Origin: Diplocarpon mali
Taxonomy: Eukaryota > Ascomycota > Leotiomycetes > Helotiales > Drepanopezizaceae
NCBI GenBank assembly: GCA_024741835.1
Contig: JAENRP010000321.1
Span: forward strand, 1-48,940
Reading direction: 5' to 3'
Length of the DNA stretch: 48,940 bases
The notes beneath the pieces were generated by a model. The model did no database searches and had not been told where the DNA came from. It saw only the letters and a list, made by a program, of their open reading frames with translations. Of the stretch, positions 11,369-22,998 are shown one piece after another. How positions within the stretch are numbered: position 1 is the stretch's first letter; the number at the start of each line of letters is the position of its first letter. Made by a program: the position numbers and the translations under genes.

Positions 11369-12895
11369 ATGGCAATAGCTTCCGATTCCGATCGAAACAC
11401 TAGACCTAGAGACCTCTAACTCTCTTAAAAGAACTAGTAATAATAGTTTGACAATTTAAAGCTTTACTTTAAGAGCAAAGGCATTAAAATAGCGATTTAA
11501 AAGACACTTATTAAATATGCGAGAATAGCCCCTTATACTCCTTCTATCGATTCGTTTACTTCTACTTTAATAGCTAATATAACTGCTAAGGATTTGCTAA
11601 ATATATTAAATAAGCTTAGCTTAAGAGCTTTAGTAGATAATAATTAAGAACCCTAAAGGCAGATTTTAAATATAGAAAAGGAAAAGGAGTATAGGCTGGC
11701 CTTAGCTAAATGTAAGCTTAAGATTAATAGAGGTTTAAGCGATAAAGACTGAGATTTTATTTAAATTTATAATAATGCAAAGATAAGATAGGATACTTTA
11801 AAGGTAAAATACTCTTATACAACTGCCCTTAATACCTAGTATCTGCTATAGCAGATCACTTTATTTTAATATAAAAAAGACAAAGATAGTAAGGATATAG
11901 ATATAAATATAGACTTTACTTAATCTATACTACATAAAGCAAAGAGGAGAGTAAGAGTTGCAAATCTTAAGATAGCTATAACTTTTAAGGAAACTTAGCT
12001 TTTTAATTTCCTACTTAATAGCCTTCTTCCTAAGTTTGCTATTGCGAAATAATCTCTTCTTATCTAACCTAACCTTAAGATTTATAAGAAGATCGACCTC
12101 CTTTAAACTATTAAGTAAGACCTTAAAGGACGCTTTAAATCGGCAAATACTGCATTATAAGGCAACAATAAGCCTGAAAAGAGAAAGGAGCGCGGGACAA
12201 GCCCTTAAGCTTATTAGGGATACTACTTCTATAATAGTACTTATAATATTACTAATTATAAAGTTAAAAGGCAATTGATTGATATAATTGCTAGCTTTAA
12301 TATTAAGAAGCAATTAAAGCAGAAGTTAAGAAGCAAACTATCCTTATCCTACTAAAGGCCGTAACTATTAAGGAAAGGCAAAGGAAAAGGCTATTTAGCT
12401 AGAACTTTAGCAGATACCTTTAATAAAGATAGTAGGTTATCTAAACCTAAATCTACTTCTAATAATTTAGATAATAATTATAATAAAAATACCTATATTT
12501 TAAAAGCCGATCTTTATAAGATCCTTGAATCTAATTGATATAATAATACTAATTGTATAGTATATATGACTAATAAACCCTACCTATTTAAAGGCCTACT
12601 TATTAAAATAAAAAGGCGCTCTATTAAGGTTAGTAGTAGAAGGTTATATATAGACTCAATAGGTATAGTAAAGATGAATATCGCTAGCATTTCTTTCCTT
12701 TTATAAAATGTTCTCCTTATACTTAGCTTAAGTATCAATCTTTTATCTAGCTATAAGATTTATATAGAATTGAATTATATAGGAGTTTTTAATAATCAAT
12801 TTATATAGTTTATAAATAATAACTATAAAGTAATCTTTAAGGCTAAAATTAAAGATAGACTTTATATTATTTTAAAGGTAATATTATAGAAATTG

Positions 12896-13365
12896 ACTCC
12901 TAGGCCAGACCTATAAGTGGATTCCTTTAAGGAAAGTATACTCTTTACCCTAATACAATTAAGTAAGGATAAGGAGAATAGATGGACTCTTAAGCTAAGA
13001 TCGCAAGTAAAATTTGCGAAAATAACTCTTAAGCTAAAACTATAAGTAGATTATAAAGTATCTTTAAAGATAACTCTTAAGCTAGGACTATAAGTGAATT
13101 TAGTAGAAATAACTCTTAAGCTAAGATTGTAAGTAGATTTTGCAAATTCGCTAATAATGACTCTTAAGCTAAGATCGCAAATGAAATTCGTAGAAATAAC
13201 TCTTAGGCTAGGACTGCAAGTGAAATTCGCGAATTTATTAAAGATGACTTTTAAGTTAAAACTGCAAGTAGATCTTACTATTTCTAGGAAATCGACTTTT
13301 AAGCTAGGACTATAAGTAGATCTCGCGGTTTTATTAAAAACGACTCCTAAGCTAGGCTTATAATT
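12896..13365 (+). repeat. PAL array, ten copies, in frame in Copia-A
   Basis: Ten 23-bp PAL copies start at 12896, 12986, 13025, 13073, 13112, 13160, 13199, 13247, 13295 and 13343. Start-to-start distances are 90, 39, 48, 39, 48, 39, 48, 48 and 48 bp, all multiples of three. All lie in the polyprotein frame and encode a repeated octapeptide (T-P-R-P-D-L-Q-V in the first, T-L-K-L-x-x-Q-V in most others; the first, third and other copies may have stops at Q). The array sits between protease and GAG-pre-integrase. All ten have the same orientation. Confidence 0.88.
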
Positions 13366-14302
13366 AGAAAATAGTAAAACCTTAAACTGCTATTACTAGT
13401 CCTTTCTAGCTGCTAATAATAAAGTATCGACTAATAATAGGCTATTAAAGCTATTAGAAGCCGAAAGCTTATTAAAGTATTAGCTAATATATAGAAGATT
13501 CGCATATTTAAAGCTAGAGAAATTAAGGGGCTTATATAAGGTTTTAACTTTAAAATAGAAGATCTAAGTATTAAAGGATCGCCTAGTATACCGAATTTGC
13601 AAGCTAATAAAACTTTAAAATCAGATGCAAACTAAGCTTAATCTATAGAAAGATTCAATACTAGCGCTAATATTTATTAATACTATTAGACTATTTATAA
13701 CTTTAATTAAAGGAAATAATTGGTTTTCTTAAATAGTAGATAACTCCATTTAGTAAATATAGACTATTTGCGCTAGGACTAAATCTAAGCTTATAGAAAA
13801 GCTAGAAACTTAGAAAGTGATAGAGGAACGCTAGACCTAATTAAAGCTAATAGCTATTAGATTTAATAACGCATTAAAGATTAAGGCAAAGCTTAATAAA
13901 TAGGTAAAATAAGGAGTTTGCTATAAACTAACTATAATATATAAAGGTTCTTATTAAAATAGCATTATTAAGCGAAGCATTTAGTAAGCAAAGACTAACT
14001 ATCGTACTCTATTGCGAAATGCTAACCTACTATTAGAATTCTAAGACCTTACAGTTAAGGCAAATATATACTTACAAAATAAAACAAGTAGTAGACTAAT
14101 AGTTAATAGTACTTAAATATCACTATATAAGGCATATTTTAAATAGAAACTAAGCCTAGACTATATCTGCGTCTTTAAAAGCGTCTGCTACTCTTATATT
14201 AGCCTAAAGTCCTAGCCTATAGGTATAAAAAGTAAGAAGCTAATAGATTAAGGTAAAGAGTATATATTTATTAAGTATATTAAATAGATAATAAAGCAAT
14301 AG

Positions 14303-14308
14303 ATAGTA
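14303..14308 (+). repeat. Target-site duplication of Gypsy-A copy 1 (left)
   Basis: atagta before the LTR, repeated at 30101-30106. Five bases is usual for Gypsy elements, so one base may be a chance match. Removing one copy restores the Copia-A frame exactly. Confidence 0.85.
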
Positions 14309-14551
14309 TAGAGACCTAAGATGGATAGGTCTTGTGATATATATCATATAATTGACGCAGGATAGTAGGAGGATAAAAGGGCCATCTTCTGTATATAGAG
14401 ATAGCGCGTATTGCTATAGTATTAAATATACCCTATACTTAGGACTTATTCCTAATATCTTATCTAAGAGAGCCTACTTATAGTGCTTCCTCCTTTTGTT
14501 TTTAGGTCTTCCCTTAGGCCTATTCTTATATTATCTCCCTTTAGTTTTATA
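14309..14551 (+). repeat. 5' LTR of Gypsy-A copy 1
   Basis: 243 bp, identical in length to the 3' LTR at 29858-30100. It begins TAGAGACC (TGGAGACC in copy 2, so TG turned TA here). A TATA-like tatataga lies near 14391-14398. The sequence just inside, TAGTGACCTACGC from 14553 (TGG turned TAG), is a candidate primer-binding site. Confidence 0.92.
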
Positions 14552-15299
14552 TTAGTGACCTACGCAAGGACCGATTTCTTAAGATTTCCATCCTTATATA
14601 ACCTTATTAATCTTTTGGTTTGTAGATAAAAGACTGGCCTTTGAAATACGTCTTTGAAATACTTATAGTATTTTAATTAACTTTAAAACCCTTATCCTTA
14701 ATTGCCTAGTTACTTAAAACTATTGATTTTCGTTTAGCAACTATTAATAACCTTAGATTTTCCCTTTTCAGCTCTGCTTTGAAAACCCCTATTTTCTTTT
14801 TTAACTCCGAGATTCTCGGAATTTTCGGCTTTTCAATATGAAAAGTTTAATAAACCTTATAATAGCAATCTCAAATAGTAGTAGTTTTAAGTACTTAAGT
14901 AATACTAAGCGCAAACTCTAATAGGAAGTGCCTCCTTAGAATCTTTAGAAATCCGAATCTGATAATTCAGCCGCCTTAGCTTAATAGAACTTTAAAAATT
15001 GCCTTAGAATCGTCTCTAAAGACCCCTTTATTCTAAAGACTAATAGGAATTGGCCTAAAGGCTAAGAAGAATCTTAGATATAAACCTTATCTTAGAAATT
15101 GGTCTTAGATTAAGTAAACCTTATTTTATTGCGATTAGTTGCAACGCTCCTATTAGCTGTTTAGTACCTACTTAGAATCTTTTAGCAAACTCGGATTAAA
15201 CTTTTAGCAGAATCTAGAATTCTACTCCTAGGCCTAGCCTATAAGTGGAAGGATAAAAAGATATCTTTAAACAACTTAGGACTACTACTTACTTTTTTA
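14552..15299 (+). other. Gypsy-A copy 1 leader
   Basis: Noncoding region of about 750 bp between LTR and gag. Apart from the candidate primer-binding site at its start and one PAL motif at 15224-15246 I see no feature. The PAL copy here is noncoding. Confidence 0.65.
15224..15246 (+). repeat. PAL motif in Gypsy-A leader
   Basis: Arms ACTCCTAGGCC and AGCCTATAAGT; noncoding, upstream of gag. Counterpart in copy 2 at 34575. Confidence 0.82.
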
Positions 15300-18119
15300 A
15301 TATTAATACTTGAAAATACTAATAATAATAATAATTTTAAACTTTTTACTAACCCTTTATCCGAATCTTTTCAAACTCGTCTTAATCACTTTAAGATTAA
15401 CTCGGATTCTGAACGCTTTTTAAGCCCTTTTGAATTTCGAAGTACTCCTTTTAATAATCAATCTTATAATATCAAAGCTTCCCCTTTGCCCTTTATAGAT
15501 TCTATTAACCTAGACAGTTAGTATAAAACGATAATAGCCGCATTTAGGACTATTATTAGTCACTTTCCTCTTCCTAGTTCCCTTAGCGCTCCTCACTTTA
15601 TAGGCGCTAATATTACTAATTTCCTTAAGTAATATAAGAAAACTTATTACGATTTTGGTATTATATAAGAGGATATGATTTCTCGACTTCCTTGCTATTA
15701 TAATTATATAAGTAAGAATATTATTAAGTCCCTCCTTAAATGGAAAACTTATAGTTTATAAGAACTCCTTATTAAGGCCCTTAAATCTGAATTTCGCGAA
15801 TTTGATAGATAGTAGATTCGCAATACCTTAGCTTTCTTAAAGGAATTTATTCTAGTCACTTATACTCCTAAGGAACTTAAAAACTACTATTGGACTTTTA
15901 CTTGTATATTAAATACCTTAATTAGCTAGAAAATACTTAGCGAAGTTGAAAGAGGCTGCCTTTTCTTACTTAGATTACCTATTAGCCTTTGAAACAAGAT
16001 CATTAAGCATTTTAGGATTAATGAGTAAGACCTTATAACCTTTGCCTTATTTAAGGAATTCTTAGCCTTTACTTTAAAATCAGATCTTAATAAGAGAACT
16101 ATTAATGCTATAGAGTAGGAAAAAGCCCTTACTCCCTTTTATACTAAAGACCTTAAGAGCCTGGTCTAAGAATACTTAAAGGTTCTAGAAGTTATAAAGG
16201 AGGCAAAGAAGAACTTAGTAGTCATACCTTTTACTCGCGGTCCTGACCTAGGAATAAGATCTAACCTTAAAATTAAGGAATTTAAAACCTAATTTGCAGA
16301 ACTCCGAATCTAAAGCTTAGAAACTAGGATTAATAATCTCTTATAGGAAAAATAGCATATTCCCTAATTTGGTAATAGATAAAACTCGGCTACTATAAGC
16401 CAACCTAGTGGTTCCTATTATCAGACTCTTGCTTTTTGTCATTTAGAATAACTAGCTAATATAAGAACGCAATAGCTGGCTAAAGAAGGAGGAATTAATC
16501 CCAACTAGCACTTTGCTAATATCAATACTATAGGGTACTAAGGAAACGGCAATAGAAGACAACTAACTTGCAACTTTTGCAATAATAAAGAACCTAACTG
16601 CGCTCTATATAAGTATTGCAACGATTGCCCTCTTTTCCTTCGTTTTATTAACACTAGGGTTATATATATTAATAAGTATAAGATGCTTTGCATTAAGGAT
16701 CCTAGGCCAGAAGCTATCCCTATTAAAAAGTACTAGAATCGCTTATAGTTATAGACTGTTCGAACGATGATATATAGTATAAAATAGGACGAGAATTTAG
16801 TCGAATGATAGCGTATTATAGATATAAATATTAAAATCCCAACTTATATATATATAAGTCCAATTAGCAATCTACCTAAGGGAGTTCTTAAGGACTTAGC
16901 TTCTAATTAAACAGCTATAGAAGTTAGAGGCATTTCTATCTTAGGATAGGTTAATAATAATATATTTGCTAATATTAATGCTATTTCTATATCTAGAAAC
17001 CCTCGGAATACTTAGTGTCCTTCTAGATCTACCACTCCCTTAATACTAATAAAACCAGCCAAAGTCTAAAAATCAATGCGTATAACTTAAGAATCTTAAT
17101 ATAGAGTTTAAATGTTAAAAGATACTTAACAATCTAGAACTGCAGTAGACGAGGATAAAGCCGATATAGTAGACAAATTGATTAGAGATATAATAGACAA
17201 AGATAGCTTTAAGCTTAAAGATTAAGAAGTTAAAGTTATTGCGCAGACCCTTAACCTTAAGCGAAAGAGATAGATATTAAAATAGGAGAAATTCGTCGAC
17301 AAATACGCCAGTTCAATTACAATAGAGAAAGCTATAAAGAATATTATAGCCTAGTAAATTAACCTTATATTTAAAGACCTATTTAGTTTAATTAAACGCT
17401 TTAATAAAGTGCTAGGAAAGCATATCCCAGTTGCTTTTAAAGATTTGAATAATAATAAGGAAATGGAAATTGTAATGCAAAAGAACTTTAAGAAGCACTT
17501 AGCCTTAATTAAATATCTCTAGATTATAAAAGACAAAGGAACCCAAAGGTACTATAATATTATAGCAATGGCTTTAATATCTCAGAATATTAATTGAAAT
17601 TATTCAATAGTTGCAATAAAAAGCCCTATTATTATTTATTCTATAGAAGAATCAGTTAAAGCAAAGGCTTTAATCAATTATAGTTCAGAAGTTAATACAA
17701 TAACTAGAAAAGTAGTAGAAATAGCTCAATTGACAATTGTTAGCGATTAACTCCTTATTTATTCGACTATCTTTAGATTAAAATACAATTTTAATAGATA
17801 GGTGAAAAACGTAAAGGTTAGAATTAGAAGAATTGTTAATTATATTGACTTTCTAATAATAGAGAATTCTTTAAATAATATTCTTTTAAAAATGCCCTTT
17901 ATTTTAAAATCTTAGCTAATATTTAACTATCCTAGAGATAGGCTTATAAAAGCTAGCCTTTAGAATACGGATCGATCCTTAAAAGGATAAATAGTTATCG
18001 CAAGAGATATAGTCGAATTCTAAAACGAGGTTTTAGGAAACGATTAGCTAGCATAAGGGCTAGGCTTAATGCTAGTAAAGGAAGGCATTTAGCAAGGAGT
18101 TATAGCGAAAGAAAGGTGA
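15300..18119 (+). pseudogene. gag: Gypsy-A gag-protease remnant (copy 1)
   Basis: One frame of about 940 codons. The start is inferred at the ATA of 15300 (ATG with the G-to-A change expected from RIP). A poly-Asn N-terminus follows, then a capsid-like region to about 16200, then a cysteine-rich box at about 16569-16628 of pattern C-X2-C-X6-C-X5-C-X2-C, which is not the canonical CCHC knuckle. An aspartic-protease-like motif lies near 17661-17700 (A-L-I-N-Y-S-S-E-V-N, expected D-S-G-S-E-V-N). The frame closes at TGA 18117 (TAA in copy 2). Pol follows in the -1 frame. Stops in the body are mostly TAA/TAG at Q or W positions. Confidence 0.83.
16233..16255 (-). repeat. PAL motif in gag, reversed orientation
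   Basis: Reads ACTCGCGGTCC then GACCTAGGAAT, with the CCTAGG arm on the right, i.e. opposite orientation to most copies. In frame, encoding T-R-G-P-D-L-G-I. Confidence 0.82.
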
Positions 18120-18148
18120 GTTTATCGATTTTGAATAATAGTGATTTA

Positions 18149-18171
18149 ACTCGCGGTCCTAGACTAAGAGT
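18149..18171 (-). repeat. PAL motif in pol N-terminus, reversed
   Basis: ACTCGCGGTCC and GACTAAGAGT-type arms; in the pol frame it encodes T-R-G-P-R-L-R-V. It lies about 30 bp after the start of the pol frame. Confidence 0.8.
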
Positions 18172-18310
18172 CAAATCTAGAATTTTAAAAAATAGTATAA
18201 TCGGCGTTTTATTAGCTTAATAATTAAGAAAAAAGAAAAATAAAGTAGAAAAGAGAGTTCGTTTTACAAATTTCGATAATTCACTAATCATTTTAAAAAA
18301 CCTAAAAACT

Positions 18311-18333
18311 ACTTATAGGCCAGACCTGCAAGT
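18311..18333 (+). repeat. PAL motif in pol linker
   Basis: ACTTATAGGCC and AGACCTGCAAGT arms; encodes T-Y-R-P-D-L-Q-V in the pol frame, 162 bp (54 codons) after the previous copy. Confidence 0.8.
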
Positions 18334-20277
18334 GAAAAATAATAAAATTACTAATAACATTTCCATCTATATACTTTAAATTAATAACTTAGAAAATCTT
18401 TTATTTGTTTTTAAAAAGGAAAATTCGGATCGTTTTATAAGATTTGATAAAAAAGGAAAGAAGTAGAGAAGTATAGTACTAGCTAATATTCGAACTATAT
18501 ATAAAAGCAAGGCTGATAAAGTACAACCGGTAGATTAGGGAATCTTTAATGGCTTAAAGCCTAGAGGACTAGATGATTGGTTTAAATAAAATGAGAAGCT
18601 TCGACCTCTGAAGCTAAGTGGCAAATTCGATAAGTTTATTATAAGTAGATTTTCTAATAAACCTATTAGATATCGACTAATAAAAGAACGTTTCGATATA
18701 CTGAAAATTAGAAAAGACTTAATAAAGTAAGAACGCGAACTACTTTATAAAACCTTAACAAATTGAGAAGGCGCCTTAGCTTTTGACTAAATGGAACTTG
18801 GCTAAATTCAAGAAGAGGTCACGCCTTATATTAAGATTAAGACAATACCTTATAAAGCCTAGTAAGAGAAAACATTCGGGGTCCTTAAAGCTTTTTAAGA
18901 AAAGGTAATCGAAATGTTAAAGGATAGGTTAAAGTAAGGTATTCTCGAGTTTTATAATAGCCCTTATAGGAACAAATGGTTCTTAGTTGCTAAGAAGGAG
19001 AAGGGAACTTATAGACTAATAACAGTAGTAGTAGAGATGAACCGAGTAACTGTTAAAGACGCCAACGTTCCTCCGAATATAGATAAGTTCTTAAATGAAT
19101 TTGTAAGATTAACCCGCAGCTCTTTTATTAACTTCTTCTTTAGATATAACCAATTTATTCTTAATATTAAATCGAGAGATATAATAGTAATTCAAACCCC
19201 TCTTAAGCTACTTCAAATGATAAGATTACCTTAAGGGGCTATAAATTCGATCGCTTAATTTGTCTAAGTAATCTATAAGATACTAATAGATTGTATACCT
19301 AATATTGCGCTCCTTTATATAGATAATATAAGAGTAAAAGGATCAAGATCATTCTATAATTATAAAGAAGTTCTCCTTAGCATACGACGATTTATAATAG
19401 AACACATTCAGAACCTAGACTAAGTACTTATATAATTCGAAAGGGTAAAAGCAACAGTTGGTCCAAAGTTATAATACTATCTCCTATTAATAGAAATTAT
19501 TAGTTTCATTACTGATTCCAATAGCCGAAGTCCTTAGAGGGCTAAAGTACTTAAAATCGACAAATAGAAGAGGTATAATAATATGGCAGAAGCTTGCGCA
19601 TTTATTAGAGTTATAGTATACTATTGCATTTAGATCAAGGATTTCGCTAAAAAGGCAGTACCTATTTACTCCTTGTTTTAGAAAAGGGCTAAGTTTCAAT
19701 AGGAGAAACCTTAAATAGAGATTATAAAACAACTAAAGCAAGCGTTGCTTAAGGCGCCTTATTTGATTAAAATAGACTATAGAGCTAACGCTAGGCTAAT
19801 TATACTAATAGTTAATATAAGCTTAATCAAATAGGGTGCTATCCTTTAATAAGCTAATAGCTAGTAGAAAAGACATTTAGCTCGCTTTGAAAGTAGTCTT
19901 TAGAATCTAATAGAGACAAAGTATAATACTATTAAACGGGAATGCAAAGGCGCCCTAAAGGTAATAAAAAAGATAAAAAGCGACCTCTATAGCACTTACT
20001 TCATTTTCGAAACTAATACTAAAGTGCTAGTAAAACAATTGAATAGAGCTATAAGCGACCTACTAAGAGCCTTGCTAATAAAATGGATTGCTTAAATAAG
20101 ACTAATAGACTTTGAAGTCAAATATATTCTAAGAATGAAAAATACCGCTGCCGATAGCCTTTTAAAAAGAACTCGGCCCTACCCCTTTGATTTAATTAAA
20201 GAAGACGAAATAGATATTAATAAGTAGGTAGAAAACGAAGTTGGTTATCTATTAATATATCGCCTTAAAGGGACTCG

Positions 20278-20300
20278 ACTTATAAGCCCAGCCCGCGAGT
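20278..20300 (+). repeat. PAL motif between RNase H and integrase, other phase
   Basis: ACTTATAAGCC and AGCCCGCGAGT arms. Unlike every other coding copy it lies in a shifted codon phase, reading R-L-I-S-P-A-R-E-S, so here the DNA and not the peptide is what is shared. Confidence 0.82.
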
Positions 20301-21817
20301 CAAATAAGAGAATTTTATTACCTAACTACTTAAGTGACTTTAAAGAAATTATAAAGTTTTTAATCACACTTAAATGACTAAAGACGGTTGCTCTTAAGGA
20401 TTTTCAGAAATTCAAAGCTAAAGCTCTAATTTATCTAATGCAAGGAAGACGATTATTTAAAAGGAGTAATAACTTATTCCCTATACAACTCTGCTTAGAT
20501 AATGAAAAACTAAAGGCTAAGGCTATCTAGGATATTTATAAGGAAACTGGCTACTAAAGAGCTAAGTCCACTTATTACTAACTCTTAAGAAAATTCTTTT
20601 GGAAAGGCTCTTTTAAAGACTGTAAAGCTTTTATAAAGAGTTGCGTCCCTTATTAGAAACGAAAACCTAATTGTAAGGAAAATCCCTTATTCCTAACTTA
20701 GCCATTAGGCCTTTTCTATAAAGTCAGCCTCAACATTATATAAGTACTAACTACTAAGAATAGGATAATATATTTTACTTTAGCAAAAGAAGACCTATTA
20801 GGATAGCTTAAAGGATAACCTTTAAGATCTGCTAACTCTGAATCTATTATAAAGTTCCTTTAAGAAGACGTGGTCTATTGCTATAGACTTTTTAATAGAT
20901 TAACTATTAATAAAGGCCTTAAAAACAAAGGAGTAGTTAAAGCTTTCTTATGAAAATATAATATTAAATAGGTTCAAATCTTAGCATATAACTCAAAAGC
21001 TAATAGAATAGTAGAACAAGGATACTATAACATTCTTAATAGTCTATTTAAAGTTACTTATAAAGGATTTAAGGATTAGATAAAACGCTTTTATAAAATA
21101 CTCTTTGCTTATCGAACGATAATCTATAAACCGACTGGAGTTATACTATTCTTCCTTATCTATAGCAAAGAGGCATAGCTCCCTCTTAAATCCTAATAGC
21201 CTATTTAAAGATTGTTCGACTATAGTCAAATTCAGAACCGTTCCAATTTGCTTATAATAAGATGCCGACAACTTAAGCTCTAAGATATAGATATAAAGGA
21301 AATCATTTTGCAAAAGAAACAATATTAGGAAAAAGCTAAGGAAGCGTAGGCTACTTCTAAAGTACTTAAAACGCACCCTATTCGAAAAGATAATCTTATC
21401 CTAGTTTATAATATTATAAGAAGTATTAATATATCAGCAGATACTAAACTTGACTATTAATAGCTTAGTCTATTTAAGGTTAAATCTAAGTAGAAAGATA
21501 AAGGATACTATTCTCTTTAGGAACTTAATAGAGTCGATATTAAAGGAACCTTCGCAGCCAATTGACTAAAGCGCTTTTATTAATGCGACTAGACCTTATT
21601 CCCCTTAGAAGACAAATTAGAAATTGATATAACCTCCGAATCCTCTATAAGAACCGACGGCGATATAAGCAATTTTAAACCCTTAGATAAAGACTAAGAT
21701 TTTTCCAATTTGACCTATAAGCCGGTCCTATAAGTAAAGAATATTAAAATACCTAACTAATTGCAACCTTAAGTTATTATTCTTAAAATATCTAAAGAAC
21801 GCAAGTAGGAATACTAA

Positions 21818-22150
21818 ACGATTTCTTAGCCTATTAATTATCTTACCTTCCTTTAATCCTTATTTTTACATTTTTAGCAAGGTCGCCTCCTTTATTATTT
21901 AAGATATAGATCTTTTAGGATCACTTTAAATTCTTGCCTACTTTGACTTATTTTGCATTTTTAATATTAGCCTTTAATTATAATATTCCTATTACTTTCC
22001 TTAAATAATAAATAAAAAGTCCAATTTCCTTAATATATATATAGTAAACCTATTATAGCTTATATGCCCTTTTAATTCTTATACCCTATTGAACTCTCTT
22101 ATTTATACTACCTATCTTTCATAAGCAATATACCTTTAAAGAACTTACAA
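21818..22150. other. pol-X1 intergenic region (copy 1)
   Basis: About 330 bp, pyrimidine-rich, with a TATA-like run (atatatatatag, near 22035-22046) about 110 bp upstream of the X1 ATG. It could drive a subgenomic transcript for X1, which is inference. No PAL copy. Confidence 0.5.
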
Positions 22151-22975
22151 ATGGTTTTATCTACTACGATAAAAGATAAATAAGCACTAGTTATAAACTT
22201 CTCTTAAGATAGTAGAGCCATTATATTATTAAAGAGCTTCAAATCGACCTATATAGCCTTAGGAGATATAAAGTAATAAAAACTCCTTTTAGCTTACGCG
22301 AATGCTATTAGCAACCTTTTAACCTAAGTAGCCCTTAGAATTCTCTAATTTAACGATTTCCTAACCAAAGAATTAAGACTAAAGGGAATCTCTAAAGAGG
22401 AATTCTTAGCTAATGCAGATCAATATATAACCTTAGCTAATACTTTCAAAATAGACTAAGATAAAAGAGAAGAATCTATTTAATAATTGGATAATTTAGC
22501 TACTAATAAGAGAGGACTCCTATTTCGTTTGCACTTCCTAATAAATATTAATTCTAATAATAGAAGATAAGTATTATTAAAAATTCTTAAGGAAAATACT
22601 CCTATCGCTAGAGCTATTCAGATTCTCAATTTCTTTATCATTTAAGAAGGAGTAGTAAAATTCCAAGGCAATCGAATTCGCAATCGCAGATTTATAGGCC
22701 TATTTAATATAATACTTATAGTAGCTAATAAGGCTATAAAAAGATCAAATTAAGCTGCAGATATTACCCTACCTAATAGTACTATTATTAATATGCTAGG
22801 ACTCCGCGCTTTTACTTATAGTTTGCTTATTTTAAAAGAGAACTGGACTCTTATAATAGGGTTTAGATAAGATTTCTTTAATAATAAAAAAGGGAATTAG
22901 TTATTTATAATCAAGCCTACTTTAAAATTCGCTTCTTAACCTAAAGATATAAGGAGTGCTAAACTATATGATTTA

Positions 22976-22998
22976 ACTTGCGGTCCTAGACTAGGAGT
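22976..22998 (-). repeat. PAL motif in X1 (1), reversed
   Basis: ACTTGCGGTCC and GACTAGGAGT-type arms; in frame, T-C-G-P-R-L-G-V. It lies at the position aligning with the X2 copy at 26899. Confidence 0.82.

Larger units (their letters stand above)
11369..14308 (+). pseudogene. gag-pol: Copia-A gag-protease-integrase remnant, left part
   Basis: Single-frame Copia polyprotein from the ATG at 11369 (M-A-I-A-S-D-S-D). In order: gag to about 12470; protease region about 12480-12890, recognisable by the block containing N-L-L-S-S-Y-K-I; a PAL array encoding a tandem octapeptide (12896-13365); GAG-pre-integrase near 13480-13560 with an R-R-F-A-Y-L-x-L-E-K-L-R block; zinc site remnant C-K-L near 13600; integrase to the insertion point. 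The last codons read K-Q-stop-I-V and continue after Gypsy-A at 30107 as Y-T-L-D-L-R, matching the usual K-Q-Y-R-V-Y pattern of Copia integrase. Stops are mostly TAA/TAG. Confidence 0.88.
18116..21817 (+). pseudogene. pol: Gypsy-A RT-RNaseH-integrase remnant (copy 1)
   Basis: About 1,230 codons in the -1 frame relative to gag-protease. RT spans about 18880-19440: entry block N-K-W-F-L-V-A-K-K, then catalytic box Y-I-D-N-I near 19316-19330 (second Asp to Asn) followed by R-V-K-G-S. RNase H is about 19770-20170, with the tail A-A-D-S-L-L-K-R. The integrase zinc region is about 20535-20670 (C-X2-C end now C-V-P-Y). The integrase core is 20700-21180, with D1 as N (S-L-N-I-I), D2 as N (L-T-I-N-K-G) and the glutamate kept (R-I-V-E-Q-G). 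All these changes are G-to-A. The C-terminal part includes two PAL peptides upstream of RT and one between RNase H and integrase. Stop TAA at 21815 is shared with copy 2. Fungal Ty3/Gypsy type without a clear chromodomain. Confidence 0.9.

Noticed and set aside
12036..12278. 80-codon open frame inside Copia-A gag
   Set aside because: It is in a different frame from the gag-pol frame that continues on both sides, so it is chance openness.
12896..13365. CRISPR-like regular array
   Set aside because: The repeat lies in an open polyprotein frame, the spacers are too short and similar to each other, and the setting is a eukaryotic retrotransposon.
18112..18125. Intron 5' splice site (ggtgagt) joining gag-protease to pol
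   Set aside because: No branch point or 3' site could be supported, and gag-pol frame steps are common in Gypsy elements.
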